64,000 nt of DNA, taken from Miscanthus floridulus (lineage: Eukaryota > Streptophyta > Magnoliopsida > Poales > Poaceae). The DNA lies in assembly GCF_019320115.1 (NCBI RefSeq), contig NC_089583.1:83903928-83967927 (forward strand), written 5' to 3'. Shown here in pieces: positions 45,041-54,646 of the stretch. A program made the position numbers and the translations under genes. Position 1 is the first letter of the stretch, and the number at the start of each line of letters is the position of its first letter. The notes below the pieces were generated by a model. It was not told where the DNA came from. It made no database searches and was given only the letters and a program-made list of their open reading frames with translations.

Positions 45041-47686
45041 TCAGTCGGCTTGACGTATTTGTGACGAGGGTCTGCATCGTCGTCGTCGTTGTCCTCGTTG
45101 CGCTGTTCCCCCCGCGTCGTTAGGCTTGTCGGACGTATCCGGAGCCTGTTGACGCGTGTAGATAGTCTTGAGGACGCGGCAATTCTCCATGGTGTGGTTC
45201 GACTTAGGATGGAGCTGGCAGGGCCCCTTCAATGCTTTGGCGTAGTCGTCCTCGTAGTTACGACGTCCGCCGCCCTTTTTCACGGTATTGACCTCGCCGT
45301 CGTCTTCCCGAGCGCGCTTGTTTCTGTAATCGCCACGGCGGTTGCGCCGCTGATTACGTTGATCACGGTGGTCGCGGGAGTCGTTGCGCTGGTTGCGGCG
45401 GTCAAAATTGTCGTTCCGACCATGATTACTGCGGTAATCGTCGCGGTGTGGAGGGTGGTCGGAGCGTGGAACCCTTGCTGCTTCTTCAACGATTATCTTT
45501 TTAGCGTCGTCAGCGTCCGCATATTTCTTAGCGGTGGCCAAAAGCGCTGTGACCGATTCGGGTCTCTTCCGGAGGAGCTTGTCTCTTAGGGCGTCGTGGA
45601 AACGGAGGCCGGTGATGAAAGCCTCGATTGCTTCGTTGTCGGATATTGATGGGACCTTGATGCGCATCTCCGAGAAACGCCGAACGTACTCGCGCAGTGG
45701 TTCATCCTTTCGATCTCGGATCCACTGCAGATCGTACTTGTTGCCGGGTTGTTCACAAGTAGCGATGAAGTTGTCGATGAAGGCCTGCCTGAGCTCCTGC
45801 CAAGAGTCAAAATAGTTCGCTGGCAAGCTAACCAGCCATTGGTGACCTGCATGACCAACAGCGACTGGGAAGTAGTTAGACATGACGTGCTCGTCGGCCA
45901 TGGCTGAGCGGCACGCAGTTTCGTAGAGCATGACCCATAATTCGGGGTTTTCCTTGCCGTCGTACTTCTGAAGCTTCTCGAGCTTGAAATTCTTGGGCCA
46001 TATGACTTGGCGCAGGTGTGGAGTGAACTGCTTCAGGCCCGGCGGACCGTGGGCGGTGTCATACTCCATACGGCGATAGCTTTCATGGGATGCACGATCG
46101 TCGGCTCTCTGGTTGATGCGAGCACGTAGATCACGTCCACCGAGGTGATGGCGGAGATCGTTATTGCCATCGCGGCGATCTCGATTGCCATCTGGGTTGG
46201 CCCTGCGACCGTGGTTATCACGGCGATTGTCGCGGTTATCTCGGCGGTTGTCGCCTCGAACGTCGTGGCGGTTATCCTCCCGGCGGCGGTTGTCGTCCCG
46301 ACCACCATCACGACCACCGTTTCCGCCTTGACGGTTGTCTGATGGGTCGTTATTGCGCGAGCCACGTTGGTTGAGTGGCTGTGAGCGACTTGAGTATTGG
46401 CGGCTGTGGCTTGATTCGACAGAAACGGATGGAGCCCGGGCTTGGTTCATCTCTGCGGTCTGAGCCATAGCAGCCGTCAGATAAGCTTGTATGTCATCAC
46501 GGATTACTTGAGTCTCGGGAGTGTTGGGCAGCCGCTGCATTGTCGCCATGGCGACGGCTACGTTGGCGCTTGGGGTCTTGAAGACTTGTTTGTCCCCCAC
46601 CCTGTCGAAAGCATTGTTGAGGTCACGTGGCTGGACCCTTATGCGTCGTGCCTCCTGGTCTGCTCCAGCTTCGGTTTGCCGGCGATTAAACCGGTCAATA
46701 TTGCGTGCTTTGCGTGCAGTCTTTTCTTGTTCTGTTTCGCCAACCGCTGGCGGCTCGTCGTTGCTGACAACATGGATTAAATCCCCTCGTCTTGGCGGGA
46801 AAGACGGAAATTGGGGGAAACCCGGGGCGTGGTCTGGTAGATCCAGATCGTATTTGACGCCTTCATCTTCGTGACGCTGAAGCTCGGTGTGGACCGATGC
46901 GTTGGAAGCAATGCCGGATGAGGAGCTGGAATCACCCTCTCGGACTGTGTGGACGGATCCTTCTTGATAATCTTCGATCCGGACCATGTTGACGATGTTG
47001 CATGGCTTCGGCCGAGATCGATGTATAGGACACAGATCCGAGCGGCGTCGTAGGTTGTACGCGTAGCTGGAGGCAGCGTTTCGCAGGCCGTAGGGCTGGA
47101 CCTGGTGGTTCTCCTTCGGGACCTCGTACTCGCAGAGTCGGAGACCCGTCGCGAAGGCTGGCTGGCGACGAGCGGAGCGCCCCTCAGGGGTAGATACGAC
47201 CACAAGATCTGTTCCAAGTCGTGCAGGACGACTGGTCCGAGCTGGTCGGATAGATCTGTTGCGGGGAGATGTTACCTGCTCATTAGGTTGGCTTTGAATC
47301 GTACTTACCAGAGCTAGGGTTTCAGCGAGTTTGATGCCGACCCGATCGATGGAGTCGAGCAAGTCGGTGTCGTCGATCTGCTTTCCTTTGTAGCGGGGAA
47401 GCGGACGACGGGTTGTCGGCGTGGCTGTAATCGTGGTCGGAGCCAGATGTACCGTGGTCGGAGCCAGATCCATCGTGGTCGGAGCCACGTTCGTCGTGGT
47501 CGGAGCCGTGTCCACCGTGGTCGGAGCCGTAGCCGATGCAGGTGAAGTAGTCGTCGGCGCGGGTTGAATCCACGCCTCCTCCGCGGTCATGGCGATGGAA
47601 ACGTCGGGGCCGGTGGTCCAGGTGATCTGGCCGACGGTGAACGTGAGGCCGTTGGGCGTAGCCATGGAGCCGGAGATGATGACCAT
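45041..47686 (-). CDS. Gag polyprotein
   Basis: I choose ATG 47686, the first ATG after the primer-binding site (881 aa). An N-terminal eight-residue repeat (APTT..) is encoded by 24-bp tandem units at about 47425-47544. The middle is long, charged and low-complexity (DNRRREDNRHD, RRDNRDNRRDNHGRR) before the retrotransposon gag domain at roughly residues 560-720 (WPKNFKLEKLQKYDGKENPE, WQELRQAFIDNFIATCEQPG, LREYVRRFSEMR). Then an Arg/Asp-rich stretch and a zinc-knuckle-like CQLHPKSNHTMENC follow. Gag forms the virus-like particle and packages the RNA. The frame is open throughout and ends just after the C run where the protease frame takes over. Confidence 0.9.
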   Translation of the reverse strand: MVIISGSMATPNGLTFTVGQITWTTGPDVSIAMTAEEAWIQPAPTTTSPASATAPTTVDTAPTTTNVAPTTMDLAPTTVHLAPTTITATPTTRRPLPRYKGKQIDDTDLLDSIDRVGIKLAETLALVSTIQSQPNEQVTSPRNRSIRPARTSRPARLGTDLVVVSTPEGRSARRQPAFATGLRLCEYEVPKENHQVQPYGLRNAASSYAYNLRRRSDLCPIHRSRPKPCNIVNMVRIEDYQEGSVHTVREGDSSSSSGIASNASVHTELQRHEDEGVKYDLDLPDHAPGFPQFPSFPPRRGDLIHVVSNDEPPAVGETEQEKTARKARNIDRFNRRQTEAGADQEARRIRVQPRDLNNAFDRVGDKQVFKTPSANVAVAMATMQRLPNTPETQVIRDDIQAYLTAAMAQTAEMNQARAPSVSVESSHSRQYSSRSQPLNQRGSRNNDPSDNRQGGNGGRDGGRDDNRRREDNRHDVRGDNRRDNRDNRRDNHGRRANPDGNRDRRDGNNDLRHHLGGRDLRARINQRADDRASHESYRRMEYDTAHGPPGLKQFTPHLRQVIWPKNFKLEKLQKYDGKENPELWVMLYETACRSAMADEHVMSNYFPVAVGHAGHQWLVSLPANYFDSWQELRQAFIDNFIATCEQPGNKYDLQWIRDRKDEPLREYVRRFSEMRIKVPSISDNEAIEAFITGLRFHDALRDKLLRKRPESVTALLATAKKYADADDAKKIIVEEAARVPRSDHPPHRDDYRSNHGRNDNFDRRNQRNDSRDHRDQRNQRRNRRGDYRNKRAREDDGEVNTVKKGGGRRNYEDDYAKALKGPCQLHPKSNHTMENCRVLKTIYTRQQAPDTSDKPNDAGGTAQRGQRRRRCRPSSQIRQAD

Positions 47687-47716
47687 CTTGTTTGCTTGGA
47701 GAGCAGTACGCACACC

Positions 47717-47734
47717 CCCTACCTGGCGCGCCAC
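47717..47734 (-). other. Primer-binding site
   Basis: On the minus strand TGGCGCGCCAGGTAGGGG lies one base inside the 5' LTR end, the position and TGG start of a tRNA primer-binding site. The matching tRNA was not determined. Confidence 0.75.
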
Positions 47735-48207
47735 TGTCGACGAAATATGGTCGGCAGTCTACCTAGGGGTATGCCCAAGGTAGTAGATTATCGGCAGACA
47801 GATGCGCAAGTCCCAAACAAGACGGTGACGCAAGACAGACACGAGGTTTTATCCAGGTTCGGCCGCCAAGAAGGCGTAATACCTACGTCCTGCGTCTGAT
47901 TTGTATTGCTGTATGTCAATGAGAGATGTTTTTTAGAGGGGTCCCCTGCCCGCCTTATATAGTCCGGGGGGCAGGGTTACAGATCTGGAAACTAATCCTA
48001 GTCAGTTACAATTGCCATATGTGGCCGGACAAGGATTCCTATTCTAATCGACCAGGATCCTGCTTGGTCGCCAAATCCGTCTTGATTCCTTGTGCGGGAC
48101 TCCGATCAGGTGGACCGAGCCGCACGTCGTTTTTCGGGTGGACTGAACCCATCGATCCGGGCCAGCCCAAGCTTAGCCGTAAGGGTATAGGGGTTAATAC
48201 CCCCACA
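47735..48207 (-). repeat. 5' LTR of the Tat element
   Basis: 473 bp, same ends as the other LTR. The minus-strand TATA (CTATATAAGG) at 47953-47962 would start transcription toward gag. Outer flank GTATG. Confidence 0.95.
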
Positions 48208-49023
48208 GTATGGGTCTCATCCCCAAGGTGTGTACTGTGCTGCAAGTATTAGTGCCATTCTTGGAGATGACTCCATAACACTTGGGAGATGGAATCCTTA
48301 GCGGCTGCTCCTTATTAGAATGGCTAGGGAAAAGCTTCGTAGTGTACCCTGCCTGCTCACCTTGGAAGTGTTTTGGGAGTAATTAACCCGGGCATATGGG
48401 CAACACGACTCATGGTGAAAGTGTACAATCTGTGCAGAGTGTAAAACTGATATATCAGTCGTGCTCACGGACACGAGCGGCCTGGATCCTTACTGAATAG
48501 TTGGTTACTTGGATGGTTTGGGTTACGACTAAAATTGCTGAAATATCTGATTATTCATATTCGGGAGCCTAAGCATAACTTAGCAACTTCTAATTAATAA
48601 TAAAATATGACCAACTAAAAGTGTTTATCGTAGTTCAGCCATGTCAAGGCTTTTAAGCCTGCATCCCCTCATGTTATGCTTGCTAAGAGGTAGTAGCTTA
48701 CGCTTGTTTTATTTTAATACTTTGGCAAAATCCCGGATGGGTACTAGATAGAGGTTCTTCAGTGGAGTTTTCCAAGAGATGTTAAACTTGTGATCAACCA
48801 GTTGATGATTCCTGTGGTATTGGAGGCCTCGCCAAAAGAATAGAGTTCTAGTATATACTGTAAAGTAAGACTATGTCATTTGTAACAAATATTTGTGCGC
48901 TATGTATTTAAGGCATTGTTTTTGATATTACCCCTTCATTTATAACTATATGTGTGAATTGAATTCCTGGGCACACATATGGTGTGTATCTGATTTTGTC
49001 CTTAAAATCAGGTGCTATAGTTC

Positions 49024-52000
49024 TCTAGGATGCTGCATGCAAGGAACATCATGTAGAGAATCCATAAGTAGATGTTTTGGCCACTTATGGTTAAGGTTGT
49101 TAGGATCAGAATCTAAAGTACTACGCCTGTTCCAAAAAGAATGTAATTATGGGATACGCGCTGGTAAAAGAAGTTCAAGTTTGATCAAGTTTATAGCAAA
49201 TAATATTACCATTTATGTCTCCAAAAAAATTTATTATAGAAATATATTATATAACTAATCTAATGGTACTTACTTTGTATCATAAATATTTATACTTTTT
49301 TTATATAAATTTAGTCAAAGTTTAAACTATTTGATTTCTCGAAAAACAAGAATTACATTCTTTTGTGAACGGAGGCTATCTAACATTGTCAAATCGTAGT
49401 ATTGAGATTCTATGATTCTACATTTATATATATTGTGAAAAAGTTGCGTAGTACATTGTAAAAATGAAAGCCTATAATACCGGTTTTATTAATTTATTAG
49501 TTTTTTTAAAAAAGATTGGACTTATTGATATTCAGTATGTTCGCTAGTTGGTTTCTGGGCTAATAAGTCCAACTGATGCTGGTTTGTTGTGAAAGAAAAA
49601 TAATGTATCGTGGTTGATAAGCCTTGGCTAAAACTAACAAACGAACAGGCTGATTATTTTCAATGCACATTAACTTTCGAATAATGTTTTGTGCCATAAG
49701 GGTGTGTATATGTAGCAGACATGCAAAATCGAGATAATATAATTTAAGATACATAGTAGGATCGTTATCATCTCAATCTATATGTATTAACAAGAAAAAT
49801 AAACTAATTTCTATTTCAATCTACCATAACACACGTTGATTGAGGTGGATATGAATGTAGCCAAACCCTAAGCACGATCGTCGTAATATTGTAAGCTCCT
49901 AAGATATAGAGATCTGGATCGTGACGACCTTTCTTATGGTATGTATCCCGAGTTCCATGTTCGTTGCCTGTTATGGCAGTCTTGTTTGCAAGCGATTTGG
50001 CCATGGCAAGCAGATAGTGGAATTTAAATTCCCGCAAAGAAATGTTTAGAACATTCGTTGTGGAAAATGGGATCAGATCCGTACTGTAGAGATCAAGTAT
50101 TGAAGGTTTGCTCTAATTTCTTTATGTCAAGACAACTGAAACATCCTTAGAACGTGATAAGACCAAATGTCAAAGTTCCAAGGATGAAAGAAATTTGACG
50201 ATAGAAATGTAAGTTATAATGTATTATTGTTAAATAAAGACTCAATTAATTGCAGTAAAATTAGATTAATATAGACCATTGATTTAGATGTCTCGAAATT
50301 ATAGTGGTGCCTAAAGGAGTTTCTATCTGAGAGAAATTAAGTTATAAGGACTCTAATATACAGTAGGTATACCATGTAACATTCAGGTTCTTGTTGATGC
50401 TCATGCTTCAGCACATGAGTAATGAAAAGCACCCCAGTTTCAAAAAAAAAAAAGATTATTGCACGCTGAAACAAAAGAGTCCAACAAAGTGCCCAACTTA
50501 AGGATTTAATCCAATAATATGGAGGTAAAGCTGGGTATAGAAATTGGAAAAATGGGATCGAGAAACAACGTCTCCGTTGTTCCACCAAATAACAGTTGGT
50601 CGAGCTCCTGTCAAACATGACACGAGGGCGCACGGCACAACCGTGGGAACGGCAAGCAGCCTCGAGCTAACGTGTTTCAAGCCGAAACGGCTGTCCCAAC
50701 CTCGCGCGTGGGCGTGCCTGGAGCGCGTACAGGCGCGGCACGCAGGCGCCGCAGCAGCCGGATCATCAATAGGGGTCGTTTGCCATTCGGGGGCTCCTGG
50801 CCACGGCGCTTTCAGGCTCAACACGCAGCGGCCTGCCCTCGCACGCAGCACTCCGCCTCGACGCGATCTTATGCTCGCGCGGATGGTCATCGAGGCAGCC
50901 AGGGTGGCAGGCAGCGGGCGCGCCGCTGGGCGCGGCGTTTATGGCCTGTGCTGTGCACGCGGCCCTGTGAGGCTGTGACTGCCGCGCGCGGTCCTCTTGC
51001 GTGGGATTCAGGAGCGTAGCAGCGGATGTCCTTTTCCTCCGCTGCGCTGGGTTTCGAAATGGATCGCGCTGCGGCGTGCGTGGCATTGCACGCATTTGAA
51101 TTGAACGTCCCGCTGCTAGACTCGCCGGGGCATTTATCAGCTCCACTGTGACAGTGTGGCTCTGAGACTGAACGATGCTCGTCCAACTCGGTCGTCTTCC
51201 GGCGTTTCCCTACAACGGACGGGCCCAAAGCACTGCCGCAGCGCGCGCTGAGGAGGGACACTCCACGTTAGTAACGCCTGAGACGGTTTTATAAGCATCG
51301 CGACATCTAGAACTTCGCGTTCACCTGCCGCCCCCCCCTGCAAATCGCTGTGCTCCGTCGATGCCCTCGAAGATGTTAATGTCCAACAGTTAGTTGGGTG
51401 TATCAATTACTCTCCTCTATTTGATTGCAGTGCAATAGCAGCGTTACAAAAAAAACTCCCGCTGGAGTTCCAACCTTATCTATGCCTATATATACGATCA
51501 AATGCATAGAAAAAATGTAAATATTTGTTACAGCAAATAAACGTATTATGAAAAATATAGTGATAGTGTATCAAATGATACTATCTTGGCCTTTCTCTAT
51601 AAATTTAACCAAAATTTTAAAACTTTGACTTAAAATAACTATAGAAATTAATTTATTTAAGGACCCGGAGAGTATATCTTGTATCTACAAAACCACACTA
51701 GCATGTCTATCTTTGCATGCAATTATTCACATCAAACGGCCAACCAACACATGTAATTATGTTGTTATCTCTTCGTTCAAGCTATCAACGTTAGCCAGCC
51801 ATGTCGACCACTAACATGTAGTACTATTTAGTTATTTACATCAGCGTGCAACATCATCTACTAACATCCATTTATAATAGTTTATCCCTTCGTGTGAGTA
51901 ATTATATTTTGGTTTGATTTCACTCCTAATCATCCGCGATCCTCGCAACAACGTATCAAATATCTTTCTAGTTATATAAAAAACATTGAATAGGATAGGA

Positions 52001-52074
52001 CATGCTATTCTTTTTTTAAGAGGAATGGACTCTCACTATAATCATCCATAACAACAAGCTACAAAAATTCGAAA
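49024..52074. other. Intergenic DNA, no gene; GC-rich island
   Basis: Mostly AT-rich. An island at about 50630-51260 is GC- and CpG-rich, with overlapping open frames on both strands but no domain and no codon-like regularity. An A-run follows AGCACCCCAGTTTC at about 50441-50453. From about 51600 to 51680 there is a possible Stowaway end without a partner. Confidence 0.5.
49121..49376. mobile_element. Stowaway-type MITE
   Basis: CTACGCCTGTTCCAAAAAGA at the left and the inverse of TTCTTTTGTGAACGGAGGC at the right form inverted termini (both leading into GAATGTAATT), with TA on either side (49119-49120 and 49377-49378). The element is 256 bp, AT-rich and non-coding. Confidence 0.85.
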
Positions 52075-52079
52075 CAATG

Positions 52080-52184
52080 GGCACGTTCGGCTGGTCAGGT
52101 CCCGGCTTGTTTCAGCTTATTCTATCTCACAGAATACTATTGAATCATCCGAAATCAGCCAAAACCTGACCAGCCGAACGTGCC
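52080..52184. mobile_element. Short palindromic MITE with CAATG target duplication
   Basis: GGCACGTTCGGCTGGTCAGG and its perfect inverse (ending 52184) enclose 105 bp; CAATG flanks both sides (52075-52079 and 52185-52189). The perfect 20-bp termini suggest recent movement. It is non-coding. Confidence 0.85.
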
Positions 52185-52189
52185 CAATG

Positions 52190-52527
52190 CATGACCAAAC
52201 ACCATCAGAACTTCTTGTGACGCATCTGATACATTGAAAGAGCACCATTCACCTCGTCGTAGAATATAATTAAAGGTCCATCAATCTGGTCCCATAAGTC
52301 GAAGTCTAGATAACTTCGGGACGATCATAATGAAATCGGAATCCATCAAGCCGGTAATACCAAATGCAAGTGAAGGACACAAACATCCCCACCAATTACA
52401 TCGTCAACCTTGCAAAAACAAAACGCAACATGAGGAACGTCTAGCTAGATGCTTAGATACGAGAAACAAGATCCAGTGAGGAATTGACGAAAGCAGAGCA
52501 TAAATTATCTAACCTAAACCTTAACTA
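52190..52527. other. Flank of the CACTA element, nothing seen
   Basis: I see no gene, repeat or structured motif between the MITE and the CACTA terminus. Confidence 0.5.
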
Positions 52528-52569
52528 CACTAGTAGAGAACAGACCTTTGATCCTCGGCCAAAATGGGC

Positions 52570-52852
52570 TCTAGTCCCGGAATTTTTTGCCCCCGGGACT
52601 AGAAATACCTTTAGTCCCGGTTGGTGGCTCCAACCGGGACTAAAGGTTCCTGCCCAACGGCTACTGCGCCAGACAGAGGTGGCAGGGACCTTTAGTCCCG
52701 GTTGGAGCCACCAACCGGGACTAAAGGTATACTTTTACTCCCGGTTGGTGGCTCCAACCGGGAGTAAAGGTCTACTCCCGGGCCGTGGCTGCGCCCGGGG
52801 TTGGAAAGTTACCTTTAGTCCCGATTGGATCTATCAACCGGGACTAAATGTT
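52570..52852. repeat. Subterminal inverted-repeat array
   Basis: The motif CTTTAGTCCCGGTTGG and its inverse CCAACCGGGACTAAAG occur about nine times. The block 52608-52735 is a large hairpin whose arms are each palindromic (GGTGGCTCCAACCGG). Further copies with ACTCCCGG instead of AGTCCCGG lie at 52736-52775. Subterminal repeats of this type bind the element's own TNPA-like protein in En/Spm. Confidence 0.85.
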
Positions 52853-52854
52853 CT

Positions 52855-52864
52855 CCCTTTATAA
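52855..52864 (+). promoter_or_regulatory. TATA box of the first CACTA transcript
   Basis: CCCTTTATAAATC directly follows the subterminal array, with a pyrimidine-rich leader (TCTCCTCCTTCCTCC) after it, as for a plant promoter. Confidence 0.65.
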
Positions 52865-53164
52865 ATCGGCCGTCTCCTCCTTCCTCCCCGAGCCCGAGCT
52901 CAGCACATTTTGAAGCTCACTGCAGTAGTGTTCTTGCTTCCTCCCTCCCTCCATTGTTCCTCCATCCATTCTTCGATTCCTCCGTCGATTCTTCAGTTGT
53001 AAAGGTTACCAATCTCATACTCTCATTTTTTACCATTTTCTTATACCATTTTATTCACTATATATATTTATGGTTCTTTATTGTGGTTTTTTTTCATTTG
53101 TAAGCAATTTGAGCTCAAAATCACTTTAAGCTTGCATATTTACATGAAAGAAGGTTAAAGTATA

Positions 53165-53830
53165 TATAAATATAAAGTTAGAAAATAGTTAGAAAATTAT
53201 AGCAAATCCTTACTAGTTGAACTTGCGGACCGTGTTCAGGTCGGCGAGGATGTTCTCTGCCGAGCGGTAACGGACGTCAAGGAGGAGCTTTGATTCTACG
53301 AGGGAGAGCGATAACGGTCGTGGAAGACCGTGTTCCCTTCCTCGTAGAATCGGAGCTCTTCCTTGACCAAGTACGGTGCCGTCCGGTGGAGAAATCCTCA
53401 CCGAGCTGATCACGTAAGCAAGGTCAACTAGTACGGATGGTTATTTATTCACATGTCCCGATATCGTCGTAGTAGTCTGTCAATCACCGTACCTAAACGT
53501 AGTATATATAAATAAAAACTTAGAAAATAATTAGAAAATTATAGAAAATCCGTACTAGTTGAACTTGCGGACCGTGTTCAGCTCGGCAAGCATGTTCTCT
53601 GTCGAGCGGTAACGGACATCAAGGAGGAGCTTTGATTCTACGAGGGAGAGCGACAACGGTCGTGGGAGACCGTGTTCCCTTCCTCATAGAATCGGAGCTC
53701 TTCCTTGACCAAGTACGGTGCTGTCCGGTGGAGAAATGCTCGCCGAGATGATCACGTAAGCAAGGTCAACTAGTACGGATGGTTATTTATTCACACGTCC
53801 CGATATCGTCGTAGTAGTCTGTTATGTGTG
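53165..53830. repeat. 342-bp direct repeat, two copies, each with a hairpin
   Basis: ACTAGTTGAACTTGCGGACC begins at 53212 and again at 53554 (offset 342), and both copies end in CCCGATATCGTCGTAGTAGTC. In each, CAAGGAGGAGCTTTGATTCT pairs with AGAATCGGAGCTCTTCCTTG (53278-53365 and 53620-53707), giving a stem of about 29 bp with few mismatches and a 30-nt loop. It lies in the leader of the first CACTA transcript, before the first coding exon. Confidence 0.85.
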
Positions 53831-54022
53831 TACATTCCCATTCTTCTGTTAATTTGCGGAAATATCATATGAATTACTTACCTGCCGCAGTAAAAGACGA
53901 GAACACAATGACCATTAAAAATATCATTGTTTAGAGATCTAGATAATTTTATAGTTTGTTAATTTTATTTGTTTATAAAAGAAGAAATTTATAGTGTATT
54001 AAAAAATGAGTATAGAGAGTAG

Positions 54023-54558
54023 ATGGCAACTGCTTCCGGGTCCTCGGCCTCTCATGGGTTTCCAAAGCGACTTAGGCCGGGCCTTCCTCTCATTCCATGC
54101 GGCAAGTGTCGTGATGAGATGAAGATTGTGATGGAGTACCGAGTGAAGAAGGAGGGTCCCAACAAGGATCGTATCTTCTACAAGTGTCCGGATCGCAATG
54201 TGAGTTATTTTATCGTATTTAATGATTATGGTTAGTTTATACCTATTTTCATGATGGTTGTGATTAAAGTTCTAGTTTTTTGTTTTAATTTCAGTGGGAT
54301 GGCAGTGGACGATGTTCAGGCTTCTACTGGGAGGAAGAGTATGTTGAACTCGTGCAAAAATATCTTGCACAACAGGCAGATACGGCGGCTAATGAGGCAG
54401 TGATCCAGTCGAAGAAGCCCAAAGATGTTGCACAATCGGGGGATCTGTCTGTTTTAGTTGAGATTGGTCGCGAAATCCTTGTGCTCCTGAAATGTATTTT
54501 AGCTTTAGTTCTTTTAGTGGTAGTTGGGATTGTCTACATTGTAGCGATGCTTTCATAA
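54023..54558 (+). CDS. GRF-type zinc finger protein with a C-terminal membrane segment
   Basis: Two exons, 54023-54199 and 54295-54558, joined by a GT..AG intron (146 aa). The GRF zinc finger is at about residues 25-75: CGKCRDEMKIVMEYRVKKEG, then FYKCPDRN and WDGSGRCSGFYWEE (pattern C..C..C..C). A short helical stretch follows, then a hydrophobic segment near the C-terminus (about 118-143: ILALVLLVVVGIVYIVAML) that reads as one transmembrane helix. GRF fingers bind DNA or RNA in other proteins (TTF2, TOP3A, NEIL3). The gene lies between the CACTA leader and TNP2, on the same strand. It may be a captured host gene or a standard accessory of this CACTA group; both are inference. Confidence 0.8.
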
Positions 54559-54646
54559 ATTTGTATCTTTTGTGGTGGCACGCATGTTGTATAAATAATT
54601 AATTATGATCTAGGTTTTAATATGATATTTATGTCATGTAATGCAG

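Larger units (their letters stand above)
35133..48207 (-). mobile_element. Complete Tat-type Ty3/gypsy retrotransposon with antisense gene
   Basis: Two 473-bp LTRs (35133-35605 and 47735-48207) flank 12.1 kb of internal DNA, with GTATG on both outer sides (35128-35132 and 48208-48212). On the minus strand the order is 5' LTR, primer-binding site, gag, protease, RT with a first RNase H, second RNase H and integrase, then a long non-coding part, polypurine tract and 3' LTR. A plus-strand gene (37189-40380) lies between the end of pol and the 3' LTR. Absence of a chromodomain, DGGS protease, dual RNase H and an antisense gene with gypsy-type domain are traits of the Tat branch (Retand/RIRE2/Grande-like). 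The pieces 35623-35860, 36691-37030 and 40381-41003 hold no gene; 40600-40615 is a T run. Confidence 0.93.
33203..49018 (+). mobile_element. Solo LTR of a Tekay/Del-like element, split by a 13-kb insertion
   Basis: The LTR starts TGATAACACCC at 33203 and ends near 49018 (GGTTTT-poor tail ..AAAATCAGGTGCTAT), a decayed version of the TGTAACACC..GGTGTTACA ends of this class. Removing the insertion and one GTATG leaves about 2.74 kb. AGTTC flanks both ends (33198-33202 and 49019-49023), which suggests a single LTR left after recombination between two LTRs. The order inside fits a long LTR: AT-rich start, GC-rich middle with a TATA box at 33704-33713 (CTATAAAAAT), then AT-rich downstream parts. 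The last base and the duplication overlap, so the exact right end is uncertain by one base. No gag or pol of this family is present. Confidence 0.7.

Noticed and set aside
45089..47573. Several plus-strand frames across gag
   Set aside because: They are shadows of the low-complexity, Arg/Asp-rich gag frame.
52484..52864. 126-codon frame at the CACTA left end
   Set aside because: It is a translation of the inverted-repeat array; the periodic residues come from the repeat, not from a gene.
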